Shown here one piece after another: positions 12,121 to 25,914 of a stretch of 64,000 nucleotides of DNA. Position numbers and translations under genes: made by a program. The stretch comes from Cricetomys ansorgei (Eukaryota > Chordata > Mammalia > Rodentia > Nesomyidae). The DNA lies in assembly GCA_026225945.1 (NCBI GenBank), contig JAMJFZ010000068.1, positions 1-64,000 of the forward strand. The letters run 5' to 3'. The notes beneath the pieces were generated by a model. It was not told the origin of the DNA. It searched no databases and saw only the letters and a list, made by a program, of their open reading frames with translations. Each line of letters begins with the position of its first letter. The stretch's first letter is position 1.

Positions 12121-15100
12121 CTTGGACTAAAGTGAGGATAAATAACTTGATTTGACACACTCTTTCTTCACAAGTTTAGAAGATCCCTGTGTCCTATCTA
12201 TGAGGCAATGAGAGCCCCACAGATGCCAGAAGATAAGGAATAAAAATTATTTTTATAGAAACATTTTGATGAAACCGTTATCTGAAAGAGTATGTCACGT
12301 CTGTTTGTATTCATACATATCACTTTTGGTAATTGAAATCATATATGAAATAAGATTGAGGCTCTGTGAGTAGAAGGCAAGCACTTTGTAATTAGCCTTT
12401 TGACTGCTGAACCAGTGCCAAAGAGTGTTTGGATGGAGGAGGCAATTGTTTAATTACTACTTCATATGCAGTTGTTTATAAAATGTTTATAGTATGCCAA
12501 CCACTAAGGATTTCAAACTGAAAATAACAACAACAACAACACACAACAAAAACAATAATAATTGATGGTTCCCAAGGGATCAATTGCATTTGGATTTCAA
12601 ACATTTCAAATAGAGGAATAGACAGGGCCAAAGTGTGACACTTTGGAATTTCTAACATTAGAGAAATAAGAAAATCATACTTGTAATTATTAATTTGAAT
12701 ATCCATCTGATTGTATCTGCAATCCACTGTTGTCTTGTTCTGTATTAATATATCTGGAAAGTGTAAATAAATATTGAATAAGGTAATATGATTTTTCCCA
12801 AAATCCACCACAGGAATAAAATTATTTGATACTTTATTTAATAATTTGGTTGAAATATATGTCAAAGGACATAATATGATAACTGAGCTAAAAGTGCCGT
12901 AGAGACCTGGAAACTATACTGATGAAAGGATAAAGTAAATTGAAATAATCCTCAGTATTACTAGAGTCACATATTTGACAGAATAGTTTCATCCTTCTTG
13001 AATATCTATTTTCTTTCTTTATCTGTATGCTGTATATCCTAAGGGAATCATTGTACGTTTTCCTGCAAGATGAGTTACTCATAAAATGGACAGCATAGGC
13101 AAAATAATATGCGTGATAGTTAATATGTGTGATAGTTGCAGTCATTTGGTAGTATCTAATCAGTGGTAATTTTCCCAGAAATCACATGTGTTGGAAAAAT
13201 GCTAATGTGTTGTGCATTTTTAAATACTCATCAGCTTTTTAAAAGAAATTAATGAAAAGATTCTTTCAATCTTAGAAACAGAATATAAGAGCCTTTTAAT
13301 TAATTTACTGATTTCAGATGCTATCAGTCTCATGATCCAATAAAAAGAGGAGAGGCCACTCACTTTGAGAAAGCATATTGATAGAAACCATAAAGCTCTT
13401 ACTTATAATTTTCCTTCCGTGCTTTCAGAAATTGACCTATAGACATTTTAGGAAATCTATACTTTTGAGTAAAAGAATTAAATTTGCTTCACTGTGTGCC
13501 CAACAGTGTCTTTGAATTGATTTTTTTCTGGAATATACCAAAATGTGCATAATTAAGGAACACAATAACCATGGTCAAATAGTCAGTGGAGTATTAAAAA
13601 ACTTCTGTTGGCCGTAGGATATGACTCAATTTAATCTAATGTATTATAGAATCACAAATTAAACTCAAATTATACTTGCATTTCATGGTACCTTTTGAGT
13701 AGACATATTTTATTAGGTTGAAAATGAAAAAAAAAACAATTGCTAAATCTCTTGAAAAGTATATTGAAACAATATAATTTCCCAATAGGCTTGTACTAGA
13801 TTGGTAAAGTTCTTTTTTATACATTAAAAAGGATTTCCTATAAATTCTAGCTAAAAAGATATACAGCCCTAATAATCGTACCCAAGAAATCTCAAATGAG
13901 CCCTATCCTTTAAAACATAAGGTTTTTAGTGAGATTTTTCACGAGTTTAACATATGACAACAACAACATTAATACAACAAAACACCTGAAACTTTATGAT
14001 TTTTAATCCAAATTTCCTGTATCAGTGACTAAATTGTGGTGTGTGACATACTAATCCTGTCGTTCATGCTTGTTTCGATAATATGACTTGTGAAAAATGT
14101 AGATCTTTTCTCAGGAAATAGTATCTTTTTTTCTCCCTGAAATCTGTATGTTTTAGTCTTTAATACTTTCTTTACTCCACATTTGTGAACTATAGGTTTC
14201 ATTGTTTGAATTTTCTAGGAAAGAAACTAACATACAATGGTTCAATGTGGCTTTTCAAGTCCTTGAGTTTACCTGTTCTCAAACGGAACTCATCACGTGT
14301 AGTAAAGCATTCCATTAAACTCAAATACACTTCAAATTTGTGGTAAATCCAGTTTGTCCAGAGCCAAATACTTATCTCTCCATTAAAAAAAGGACTGCTC
14401 CAATCTTTCTTCATATTTTCTCTAATTATTGGTTCCTTTAATCTTCACAGTAATCCAATTGGTGTCTCAAGACATTGAATATCTCCCCACTTCATGACAC
14501 TCACATAATTACTCATTACTCATAAAATCGCATCTCTAAGTACATAAATATCTAGGACGATATCCAACCTATTTATACTTTCAATAAAGTTTGATGTTGA
14601 GCTCATGAGACATTTTCAAGATTCTAGTATGTTCCCACAAACAGATGCATCTGATTACATGTAATCACCATTCCAGGTTGTATCTCCAATGTTAATATTT
14701 GTACTACTTGCAATTTTTTTCTCAGACTAGTCCCATAGTATTATCTTTTCTTGCTTTTGTTTTTATCTTTGTTATTTATCAATATATTATTTATTCATTT
14801 TAATTCTTGAATTAATAACCCTAACATATTTCCTTAGATTTTCATGATTCCACTTTTTATCATTTAACTCATCGTTCCTTCATCACTTCTTTCAGAATTT
14901 TGTACTATATATTTTCAATCATATTCCTTATCTCTTCAGATCGCTCATATTTAAAGCTGAATCAGTTAGCAATCATTATACCCACAATCCTTGTTTTAAT
15001 CCACCCAAATACAATTTCTGGTACCTATATACAAATCAAGATGAAGATTCTCCTCATAGCTCTCATATTGTGTCATATTAATTGGGGATATATTTTATAA

Positions 15101-15954
15101 GTTCCATGCAACATTGCATATGATATTCTCATGGAGTAGAGATGTGCCCATTGCAGTAAAAATGTAGCTGAGAGAAAGGCTTGCTGCATTCCTGTATTTT
15201 TTTCTTGTCCAGAGTTGAGATTTCTGATAATCATCAGAGACAACATCCCTTACATCAACATGTTTCCTAGCAATGTTGATTTCATGAGAGTATATGTCAA
15301 TGTCAAGAAGATCCATTTTCAATCTAGTCTTTTGTGCTTGTGGAGTGTGAGGCCTGAAGAGAAGATTGCATCAGTTTGTCTAAGTTTCTCTCTCCTACCG
15401 CTTTTCTGTGTACTAAAGCTGAGCCTCATTTCAAATTCATTTGTATTATTTTCCTCATCAGTTTCAAATATAAATTTTAATTGTTAAGATTTACTCCTTT
15501 TTGTTTAATAATTTACAAAATTCAGATGAGAATTGAATGGCAGACTATAAACAAGAAAATCCTACATCAGACAAAGATCACCAGAATTTCTTAAGTCTCA
15601 CAGCACACACACTTAAAAACAAATATGGAACATTGGACTGGAGAAAAACTGGTTATTGGACTAAAAGTAAAGAAAACATTTTAGCTTTTCATGTGAGTTT
15701 ACTTTTGCTGTCATATCATTAGAGAAAGAAAAATAATTATTCCTATTTACGTAGGCAGTGGAGGTAGGCTCAAGAATTATAATCACAAAATTATTGACAG
15801 GTTTCATCTAAGAATTTACAAAGTTAAAGAGTTTTTAATGTTAATAGGAAGTGATGTAATTTGGCTTTGTTCTTTTACTTTTACATATATGACATAATTT
15901 TTAACATAGATTACATATTCTCAGAAAGTCACATTTGTGTCATATAATTTATTT
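12121..15954. other. AT-rich intergenic stretch between B and B'
   Basis: Dense stops on both strands. The longest frames (129 codons at 12476-12865 minus, 85 at 12888-13145 minus, 90 at 15215-15487 plus) are low-complexity or AT-driven and match no family I know. CAA/ACA-rich runs occur at 12520-12560 and 13955-13985. No SINE recognised. Confidence 0.4.
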
Positions 15955-16480
15955 TGACTGTATTCATTTCCCACTCCACCCTTTAAGAATCTATGTCCTC
16001 TCCACAATACACATCTCCTCCCAACTTAAGGTCCCCTTTTATGTATAACACTCTAATATTTAATGTCCTTCCAACCTTCTCAGACACACAAATCTATACC
16101 ATTTCTTTCTCTCTTCCATTAAAATATAAACAATCATTAAAAAGTGATCAAAAGTGAAAATAAAAAAAAAGACCCAAACATATCAGACTAGGACAGAGAA
16201 AGAAACAGAGAAACAGTAGTTAAGAGAATAATCAAGAAACACATAGAGATGCCATTTCACACATATTTGCATACACAGAGAGCACAGAAAAACAAAAAAA
16301 AATCCATAATTGATAAAGTATCTATAAAGTTAAAGATATATATGTATGTATCAAGACAATGCCATGTGAGAAAGGAGAAAAAAAGCAACTTCAGAATACT
16401 ACTTGTTTTTTTTGTTGGCCAACTAGTGCTGGATATGAATTATTCCCATACATGTAATTTTTCATGAGTAAGTGTATATG
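15955..16480 (-). mobile_element. L1 3'-region fragment, antisense
   Basis: The plus strand contains AGAAACACATAGAGATGCC, ACACATATTTGCATACACA and later TGTTGGCCAACTAGTGCTG, landmarks in the order seen in antisense murid L1 3'-UTR copies; the same series recurs better preserved at 63460-63978. Heavily diverged and broken. Edges are approximate. Confidence 0.5.
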
Positions 16481-17279
16481 AATGAAGTTGAACCCACAAA
16501 CATAATTTTGAAATCTCCAGAAATTAATATTTAAGTGTTTTATTTCATGTACAGAGGGATCCCTTTGATGAACTGTATCTGTTTTTCTTTTAAAATGGAG
16601 AATGTAGGTGTATTGTGTAATTTGGTTCTGGGTTCTCAAAGACTTCTAACTTACTTTTTCACTGGGAACTTGATTTCACCAGTCTGTTCCTGGCTTAATG
16701 ATTTCTAACTTGTAACAAAACACATTAATGTAACTTATTTCATCTGATTGGATGTAGCCTTCATAGTATGAGCAAAATCAAGGAGATATTCATTATGATA
16801 ATATTGCTACATTGAGATATTGGGACTCACAAGATTTATAATTTGAACTTGGCTCAACACATGTGAGGAAACATAGCTGACACAGAATGGAAAAACAACA
16901 TAAGGGGGATAGCTCATTGGTAAAATTCAACAGAAGAGAGAAAGTGAATGGCACTCTGTTTCCACAAGTGTATTCACAGGAGACTGAGAAGAAAATTATT
17001 ATAATAGAGACACATCAGAGAAGAGCAGGGCTATTTTTATCTTGCTTCAGGGTTACCATTTATTCAGTAGAAGAACATTTCTGATGGATCCGCTTGTTTT
17101 TATATGAACACTTTTATTGATACCACCTGTTAAAGAAAATCCTGTCCAAAAAAGAGTGAAATCTAAAAAAGTAAAAGATGCTTATATTGTTCAAAATACT
17201 TTTATCTTTATAGTAAATGAAGCAAAGGAGGTGGTAAATATTGGGAAAATCACAGAATGTAAAAATAAGGATTTTTTTT
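16481..17279. other. Short gene-free stretch
   Basis: AT-rich DNA with no SINE, LTR or coding signature that I can support. A 65-codon frame at 16887-17084 has no recognisable domain. Confidence 0.4.
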
Positions 17280-17789
17280 CATAAAAAGTAACATAAGGAC
17301 AGAGAGAATCATGATTTGTCAAGTTGTTACTGCTTTAGTATATGTTCACAATATGAACCACTGAGGGTGAATGAAGAGAAAACTTGAAAAACAAAAGTCA
17401 AATAGTCACATTGCCTGGCAGAGAGAATGTGGGAAATGGAGGCAGTTAGGTACTGTATGAGTGATGTGGAAGAAGAGAAATGTAAAAATGTAAATTTTGT
17501 TTTTCTGAAAAGAATTCTGCATTATCTGAGATTAAAATATGGTTGTCAGTTGTTGATAAATTTGCATGACACTTCAGATATATAAATGATATTTTGTTCC
17601 AATATTATGATAAATGCATATCAATCATGTGTTGGAAGACATTACTGGAGGTGGGATATTCTATGAACAATTGAACTAAGAGAAATCATGTCAGATATTT
17701 TACTACATGCAATGTTATTTAGAAGAGAGTTTTAAAAATCCTAAAGAGACATGGAGATTCTCAGGGGAATTTTTTTCCTGAAGCAGTCC

Positions 17790-18257
17790 ATGAAGTTGCT
17801 ACGAACCATGTAGATGACCTCACCCAGATGGTTCAGAGGCATATATTGTATGTTTCTCTGGTAAGAGCCAATGTCTCCTGTGGGTACTGTGTGCTTACAT
17901 TTCATGAGAGAAAGACATAAATTTGATTCAGGTAGTAGAGCATTTCATGTCATTTTGTGTTTCTCTGAATGTTCACTTACTAGTGAATAAAAGCTAGACA
18001 GGACATTTGGCATTAATTTTGTATACTCCATACAGCTTGCAGATGTCATTATATTCCAGAAACAATCAATGTATTGATCCTAGCAATTGTTACTATGATA
18101 TGCTTCTGTAAATGCATAAAAACCTTAATGCTCTCAATAAATTTGCCACAGCATTTTTTTGATGTGAACACCCCAACCCAGAGTCTGGTGGTCTTTTATC
18201 AGTTAGCGATATTAGGTAAACTCAGCCTGGTAAGTAAGCATGGGAGTTAATATTAGG
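17790..18257 (+). mobile_element. LTR-like insertion in block B'
   Basis: This segment is absent at the equivalent position in B (about 11150). It carries an A/T TATA-like element (GCATAAAAACC, about 18114) followed by CTCTCAATAAATTTGCC at 18134-18150, a poly(A) signal and start of U5 as in murid class II LTRs, then a G/T-rich tail. Clear TG...CA ends and a target duplication were not resolved. Possibly a solo ERVK LTR; alternatively B suffered a deletion. Confidence 0.45.
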
Positions 18258-18773
18258 TATCACAAAGTTTTCTGGAGAGAGTTACTGGTAAATCTTAGTG
18301 TTTTTGTGTGACAACAAAATGTTAGACCAAAAAAGATATTATCAGTAAACGAAAAAGCAAACAAGGGATCCTGAAATGGTTAATGTAAAGAAAATGTGGT
18401 AAGATTAGTGCTAACCTGGAATTGCTAGGGAATACACTAAGAGAACTAAGAACTAAGAACTCAGAGAATTCAATGTGTGTGAATATCTTAAAAATAGAAC
18501 CATTTGATACTTAACTAAAGGATGAAAATAATGATTTTAAAATAGACGTAAAAAGATGAAACCTTTCTCAAGAATGAACATTCCATAAAATGTTCATTGT
18601 AGATCAGAACCAAAGTATGGAGTTCTGAGGTTTTGGAGGTATGAGAGAGTTTTGTTGGTCCAACCTTACGGATATAACATTGCCTTAGTTGAATCAAAAA
18701 ATGGAGTGGCCATTGAAGAATAATAAAATTAATAAAACAGAAGAGACACATAAATAGCATCAGACAGTTACAT

Positions 18774-18806
18774 AGATAGAGACAGACACAGACAGACAGA
18801 CAGACA

Positions 18807-18846
<40 letters not shown>
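18774..18846. repeat. (GACA)n-(CA)n microsatellite
   Basis: AGACAGACA units pass into about 18 CA dinucleotides. It is the position-matched counterpart of the GAGA-rich array at 11605-11725 in block B. Confidence 0.95.
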
Positions 18847-18848
<2 letters not shown>

Positions 18849-19589
18849 TACCCATCTATATTCTTGTCCAGATTACAGAGAACTAAAAGGCAATGTTGTA
18901 TTCAGTATTATTTTCCATGTAACTATAATATATATTTGAAAATACAAAATTCAGCATTAATGAGGTTACATGTATTTAAAAGCTCTCAAAAATATATCAA
19001 TTAAAGTTTAACTCAAACTGCAGTAGATAAGAAACTGTTTATAAAAGTTTATGTGAATTTTAGTTGAGGAAACTAAGACCCTAAAGTAAATTTTATACAT
19101 TGTAAATTACAAATTCAAACTTTTGCCAAGTACATATGGACTGTATTCCTTTCAAACTTTCATATTGCAAGAAGAAGGATAGTTGCATATGAACACATGC
19201 AAAATATTTTAAATAAATAGACTAACAGAGGGTAGTAATACTGCAAAAGGTCTCTGACATTCAGAATAGAAAAAGGCATGTTCAAATTTACATATATAAG
19301 ATTGTAGTGTTTTTTTTTAATTTTGTATGATTTGTTGTTAGAGACACACATTCCCCAAATGAAACATCAAAAATCTCCAGACATTTTTGTTCCTGTTTTT
19401 CTTTCCATAATTTTTTCTGAAAATATGTAGCAGACACTGCCTTTAAGAATGATGGCATTGAAAAAAGGGCAGGGGGGAGGTTGGAAGTTACCCAATTGAA
19501 ACCGTGTATGCAAATAAGTTAAACAAGCCTTAAAAAATGTAATGGCAAATATAGATACTCATCAACAAAGAGAAATATAACATAAATAA

Positions 19590-19896
19590 TATTGAGAAGA
19601 AATCAAATGAACCATTGGAAAGTAACATATGATCCTGAATGTGAAATCTATAAAGTTTTGTGCCCTGCTTTATGAAAAAGAAAAATCCCAATTCAAGTGT
19701 CAAATATTTAATTTGTTTTTTACATATCAGGTACTGTTTTAGTACATTTCCATGTTTTCAATTGTCATCAATGTTCATTATTTTCCCTTCTCCTTTCTTC
19801 TCTCCAAAACCTCCCACATGCCATCCCTCAGACACATTCTCTGAAGCAACTCACTCACTTTATAGTATTTTACTTTGATTAATGTTGATATACACA

Positions 19897-19937
<41 letters not shown>

Positions 19938-20175
19938 CCTGATGCGAACCATTTTAGTGTGTGTGTATATGATTTCAGGGATGCAGAACATTCTACATTA
20001 AACCACCAATTGCAGTGATCTCTTTCCTTGGTGAAGTTAATTCTCCTTCTCAGTCTTCAGGACTCATCAGTTTTCTGTGGTCATTGTTTAGAGGTGAGAT
20101 TATACAGTACTTTCCTCCTCCACATTGACTTGTCCATTGATATTGCTGCTTTTCCCATCTTGTGAATCCTTATAT
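19590..20175 (-). repeat. Murid dispersed repeat, antisense copy
   Basis: 19590-19740 aligns with 25030-25190, including TTTACATATCAG-like and TCAAATGTAAAATATT-like segments. 19740-20175 has the pyrimidine-rich then CA-rich organisation of the same family in reverse (CTTGGTGAAG, CACATTGACTTGTCCATTGA). The family also appears at 25030-25600 and, forward, at 62030-62240. The name is not certain to me. Confidence 0.5.
19890..19936. repeat. (CA)n microsatellite
   Basis: About 21 CA units with one CATA interruption, internal to the antisense dispersed repeat. Confidence 0.95.
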
Positions 20176-21239
20176 TTGTGGGAGAAAAATTTCATAACAG
20201 AATTACCAGTATTCTGGCATTTAGTTTCTTTCCACTCCTTTGTCACAGCTGTTCTCTGGTCCTTAGATGCATTAAGTGAAATTTGGATGTATTCCTTTGG
20301 ACTTTTTGTTCACTTGTAGATTTCTCTGACACTTTCCATTTGCTATAAAGAAAAGCATTTTACAATCAAAGCTACCATCTACAGTTATCAGAGGTATAAA
20401 GATAAGACTTAAAATGAAGTAAAAATGCTGGTCTAGCAAAATTGAAAAATTACATGCTTTTCTAAATTCAATGCCCTCAACCATGCCTGGGCATTTGAAA
20501 AGGATTTTATTGCCAGCGTATTTTACCAGCATGATTTCCTTCCTATTGTTTGGTCTTGAGCTGTTTTTGCCACCAACATGTGAGTGTCACTTCTATATAA
20601 TTGCCACTGTTCACAGGTGTTCCATATGGATAGGACTGTTTGCATCTATCCTTTAGCATTCTATACAGTATTTTCTGGAACTGGAAAAGTGACATGAGAG
20701 GAACAACTTTTAGGATAAAGGATTCTGTTAGAATTTTTCTGAGTCTTGTGTCCTAACTGTGCAGTGTCTTTGATCCTAAGGGCTCATCCACAATCACAGT
20801 TCAAATGAGATAATTTGAATTGTTTACTCAGTCACATTGACAATCTGACAAATCAACCACAATGAAGTTTTCTCATGTCTGACTATTTATTAGTCTATTC
20901 TTCTTCGGGGGAGTTTGTCAGCCCACATGGCTTGACTTCTTTTAAGGTGTAAGTGTCTATACACATGCAAATGTACATACTTACATACATATGTATATTA
21001 TATAATTTGAATTAAATATAAAATACAAATGCATAATACAAATGTAGAGTGAAATAGATAGATATGAAATAGAATTGTACAATATGATCCCTTGAGGCTT
21101 CAAAAATTGATAATTGATAGGGTAAGGTGAATTCTCAACAGTCCTTTGATTTTCATTTCCCAAATGGCTAACACAACAGGACCTTTTATGAGATGTTTCT
21201 GTGTAATTTTTCTGTGTTTCACTATGTATCATCTTAAAT
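20176..21239. other. Gene-free stretch
   Basis: No SINE, LTR or coding signature recognised. Short frames at 20125-20319, 20272-20532 and 20471-20656 overlap one another on opposite strands and have no domain. Confidence 0.4.
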
Positions 21240-21470
21240 ACTCACTTCATGTCCAGGAAATATCTTAAATGGTGTATTTGCATTCTGAGTCTGTTTCTGA
21301 GACATTGATGGATTTTAGATATTAATTCTCTGTCAGTTGATAGAAAGAAATGCTGCTCTCTCATTCTGTGGGCTTTCTCTTCACCCGATGGACTGGTTTA
21401 TTTTTCTGTGCAAATACATTTTAGTTCTATGAAGTCCCACTAGTCAGCTCTTTACTTTATTCACAGCTAG
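21240..21470 (-). mobile_element. L1 ORF2-region fragment, antisense
   Basis: The plus strand follows the reversed L1 ORF2 landmark series: GATATTAATTCTCTGTCAG, then CATTCTGTGGGCTTTCTCTT, then TTTTAGTTCTATGAAGTCCC. Diverged and open only in short pieces. It abuts the left edge of block A'. Confidence 0.55.
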
Positions 21471-22799
21471 CATATTTGCCTGATCATGGCCTATAGTAGA
21501 TAATGCCTGTCTGATGGGATGCATAGATGAGAACTTGGATTATAAGATCTTTCTTTTGCTTCCTGAACCACTAGCATCCATTGATAAATCAAGGTTTTTC
21601 ATCAGGGAAAGCTCTAGCATTTCTTCCTATTCCCATTGTTGAGGCCATTAGGGTCTCACAGTTAGTAACAAAGCCATGTTCACATACATAGCTCTGATTA
21701 AACTCATATATCCATAAAATAAAACTAACATAAATGATATTTGATAGGGAGTTGTTGTGAGGGCATTGACAAGCTTGGTATAGAGATGTGAGACATATAA
21801 GACAACAGTTTACATGCTGTGAAATTTTGAAAGAATGTATTCTCAACTAAAAACACTTTAATTGAGATATCAATAATAAACCACTCTTTCAATAAATGGA
21901 AAAAAAAGTCATGAGAAATCGAATGAAATTTGAAAGCTTTAGACATTCCATGCATTCACACTCACAGCATTCGGCCCCTGTTTCACAGCTAGCCTTTCTT
22001 CCATGCAATCTGTCCACTCTGTCTCAAGAAGCAATCTTCTGCATTGTGACCATCATAGAATGGGTGTATTCACTCAAATTGTAGAATTCTAACCATATTA
22101 GTGGACCTGACATTGGTTTTCTTTATTTCTTATGTGCTTTTGTTTTCTGTTACTGAATAGTAAGAATAATTGAAGATTCCACTTTATAATCCAATTACAG
22201 GAAGATGAAATACTTCTGTTTATTAACCTTTTCAAACCAAATGGATGACTCACTCACATCTTCTGTTTATCAGTACTCGTCAGCTGTATTTCTTGGCTTG
22301 ATGCTCAGGATTAATATTGACAAAGGAAGACATTGTGCACAAGAATTCTGTAATATGATTTTTATGGTTTGTATCGAGTTTTATTTTATATTTTCAGAGG
22401 AATGAAATGACTTGATATATTTATTTCAATTTTATCTATATTTCTCCATACAAATTATTACTTGTTAATATTTGATGCACATATGCTTCATTAATGATAT
22501 TAAGGATTTCTTCATACATTCTGAATATATATGCTTACTGTTTTACAATGTTTTTTAAGAGTTCCAAATATCTACATTTTTATAGTTACCTGTCTCCCAT
22601 TACCTCTTTGTCCTATGTAGGACAATGCAATAACTAATTGGTGGTTACCCTGAAAAACTTTTCCTATATCCAGTGTCCAATTTTTTAAGTTTCATTAGTG
22701 GTTTCTCACATATTTTCTTAAGTTTTCCTACTTAAATCTATAGGTCTGTGCATCACCAGGATGCAGCTTTACACTTCTGAGGAAGATTACTTAGAGCTT

Positions 22800-23800
22800 T
22801 TTGATTACAGAACTTTTTATTTTTTAATTTTGTTTAATTTCATTTTCCCCCATGTATTATATATCCAGAATTCAGGCTTCCCTTCCTCCACTTCTCCCAG
22901 GTTTCCCCATCTACCTTCTCTCTCATATCCACCTATTCTCTCATCTCTGCTTCTCCTCAGAAAAAGATCAGATCTAACCTAACCAGAATAACATCTAACA
23001 GAGGCCCTAGAGCAGGAAAAAGTGTCAGAAAATACCACTCCAACTTGTAGGAGTTCTAAAAGAATATAAAGCCTAAACATCTCAGAATATATATGGTGGA
23101 CCTAGCACAGACCTGCTTCAGTCTTTGTGAGCCACTGTGTGTCTTGGACAGTTAACTCTATAAGGCATGTTTCCTACTGCCCTCGACATCCCCAGTCCTC
23201 ACAATTTCTCTCTTCTCTTTTTCCCCTGGTTCTCCAAACTCGGCCCAATGTTTGGGAATGGGACTCGGTAATAGCTCCCATAAACTACTAGAGATAGCCT
23301 CTCTGATGAAGATTGTACTAGACACTGATCTATGAAAATAGCAGAATATCATTGGGAATCATCTATTACTATGCATGGTCTGCCTCCTGAATATCACTGC
23401 AGTGTCAATTATTGGCCCCTTCTCTCCACATGAGGATCTACCTCTCTATTGTCCCAGCAGATCTTGAAATGCAGCGCAAATGAAAATTTTGTGACTGAAT
23501 TGATTTTCTAGTCCCAGTACTGGAAGCCGTGCCTGGTTAAACAAGCTGGCCAATTCAAGCTCCTTATTCTCCGTTACTAGGGTTCCTCCCTATGGTCATG
23601 CTTGTAAATACCAGGAAGTGCCCACAATACTAGGTTTCAAGTGCACCTCCCAATTCCAGTCTGTAGTCTCTATATTATCTCCCTCCAACCCTTTCCCCAC
23701 AAGTGATACATTCCCATCCTACATAAGTCTATCTGAAACATCTCCTCTATTTTCCCTTCCAAGAGAAATCCATATGTCCTTACTGGAGTCCTCTTTAAGT
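22800..23800 (-). mobile_element. L1 (Lx-type) 3'-UTR remnant, antisense, in A'
   Basis: Counterpart of 4455-5450. Plus-strand landmarks include CTTCAGTCTTTGTGAGCCAC, CACTGATCTATGAAAATAGC and ACTGGAAGCCGTGCCTGG in the same order. It predates the duplication because both copies hold it at the same site. No ORF is intact. Confidence 0.65.
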
Positions 23801-25029
23801 CTTATAATAAAGAAATATTCTGTTTTAATCCTTATCAAAATCCTTTTGCTTAGAATATGCATTGAAAATTACCTAGCTTGCATTGTGATGCAGCGTTTTA
23901 TTTTATTATCCCCAAATTAATATTACATTTTGATCCCATTACTTTATTATAAATATATGAATATTCTTAACCACAAACTGTTGTTTACTCAATACCAAGA
24001 TGAATTGGCCAAGAGACTCTTAAATGCAAATACTCTTTATTTCAGTTAAGTGATAAATCATGTCAGAGACCCTACCACTCTCAGCATTTCCTTGTGTGCT
24101 TGTCTTTTTATTCAATCCTATGCATTTTGCCTCATCTATTCTACTTGTGGTCATATCAGAAAAGCCTTTTAAATTATTTTCCTTCTTCTGTCTTTACACT
24201 TTATGCAAATGATTCTTGGAAATTTTCTGTGTCTTTGCTTGAGTATAACCATATGTGCAACATAAGTTCATAATTTCATTTTCTGAGAGACTTATGGAAT
24301 ACGAACTGAAATCATTTCTTGATTGATTCTCTTGTGTTTCTATGTAATCACAAGACAGTCCTAGTACTTCATCTAACTGTCCCAAATTGAAATAATGTCT
24401 GTATTACACCCGTAATTCTTTTTATTTTCAACATCAATTTTTTTTCTTTTTTTCACCAATCCTTATATCTGCATTTCATTTTACACTAACTTAAAGGGTG
24501 ATGAGACTCAAGGACTTATTTTCTTCATGTGTTTGGGATTCAATCAAGCATAGGAAATAAGAATCCCAGGTTCCCTGAATGAAAATAAGCAGAATATTGA
24601 CACAATAGATTGTATCTAAGGACACTTTGTATCCTCAAAGACACTCTAATGGCTGACCTTAGTCGAAAACATGTCTTGAAGGAAAGAAAACCCAGGCAGC
24701 ACCTTCCAAGGCAAATTCAACTATATATCCATGAAGACACAAAGCAACTGTCCTAACTTTAGCATTTTTGCTGTTAGATTTGCAGTTTTCTCACTTTGTA
24801 GAGTGTTCGTCATGTCTTGTTCTGTTTCTTCTTGTCTCTGTATTTTTCGTTTCTCAGTATAACTATTGATAGACATTACATACAAAAAATGAGTGGAAAT
24901 AAGGATGAGGTATAGAGGAACACCATTAAAATCCTTGAAAATTGCTTAAAGAATCCTGAAATAATGTAGTAAAATACATAATAATAAAAAGCAACAAAGA
25001 AAACAATTAGATAATTATTTACTAGATGA

Positions 25030-25600
25030 TTAAAAAGAAATCCTAATAAAAATACCATATGGTTCTAAATGTGATATATGAATCCCAGGATTGTGTTATA
25101 TTATAAATACTATTCCAACTCAAATGTAAAATATTGAATTAGGTTTGTTACATATCAGTCCCTGCTTTTATCACTTTTTGCTTACATTAAAATATGATTA
25201 CATCGTGCTCCCCTTACTTGTCCCCCATGTAACTTCTCTCTGTTCTTCATACTGACTTTCTCACAAATTAATGATTTCTCATCAAATATTATTGTTACAT
25301 ACATGTTATTCCATGTGTATATAATATAGATGTATAAATATTACCTGCAGGCTGTTTTTGTGCATCTTCTTTGCATATGAGAATTCAGATGACACTTTGA
25401 TATTGGATAACCATTTAGGGGTATTATCCATGGGAAAATTAGTATCTTTCTTCCCTGCCTTAGTTGTTAGTTTTTGTCTAGGGTTGGAAACATAAAACTG
25501 TCCCCTTCTATGGTAGCTTAATTATTTTTCTTGTCATTGATCAGATGTTTTGTAGTCAGCCATAATTTTATGTATTTTTGTTGGAGCATCCCTATTGTTT
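25030..25600 (-). repeat. Dispersed repeat inserted in A', absent from A
   Basis: Alignment of A' to A is interrupted here (A resumes at about 6715). The inserted sequence matches 19590-20175 and contains GATATTGGATAACCATTTAG and TTTTGTCTAGGGTTGGAA, typical of an antisense copy of a common murid repeat. Edges are approximate. Confidence 0.5.
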
Positions 25601-25914
25601 ACAAGAAAATATCTCTCAACAAACTTCCTGTTCCTCTAACTCTTAAATTATTTCAGATGTTACTTCTGATTTGGTTGAAGAGCCATTGGTACACAGTTGT
25701 GCTACAATTTTGCCATTGGACTTATGTACTCCATGATATATTGTTGTCTCCATGTTAAAAAGTTGTGATTTACTGTGATGGTGTCTGACGCAAAGAGAAG
25801 GTTACACAATCAAGGATTAGTGCTACAATTTTTGTTAATCCAATGGTATTTAGATTACATTTATGAATAACTTGGTATAGTGAAATGATGGTAGGGCATT
25901 CTCTGGGATGATAC

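Larger units (their letters stand above)
17280..19255 (+). repeat. Duplicated block B'
   Basis: Second copy of block B in direct orientation, about 6.7 kb downstream of the first. It is longer because of an LTR-like segment at about 17790-18257 and a longer microsatellite at 18774-18846. Divergence from B looks similar to that between A and A', which is consistent with one episode of duplication. Confidence 0.8.

Noticed and set aside
18515..18841. 108-codon minus-strand frame starting M-C-V-C-V-C
   Set aside because: Its first third is the CA/GACA array; remaining codons are AT-rich without a family.
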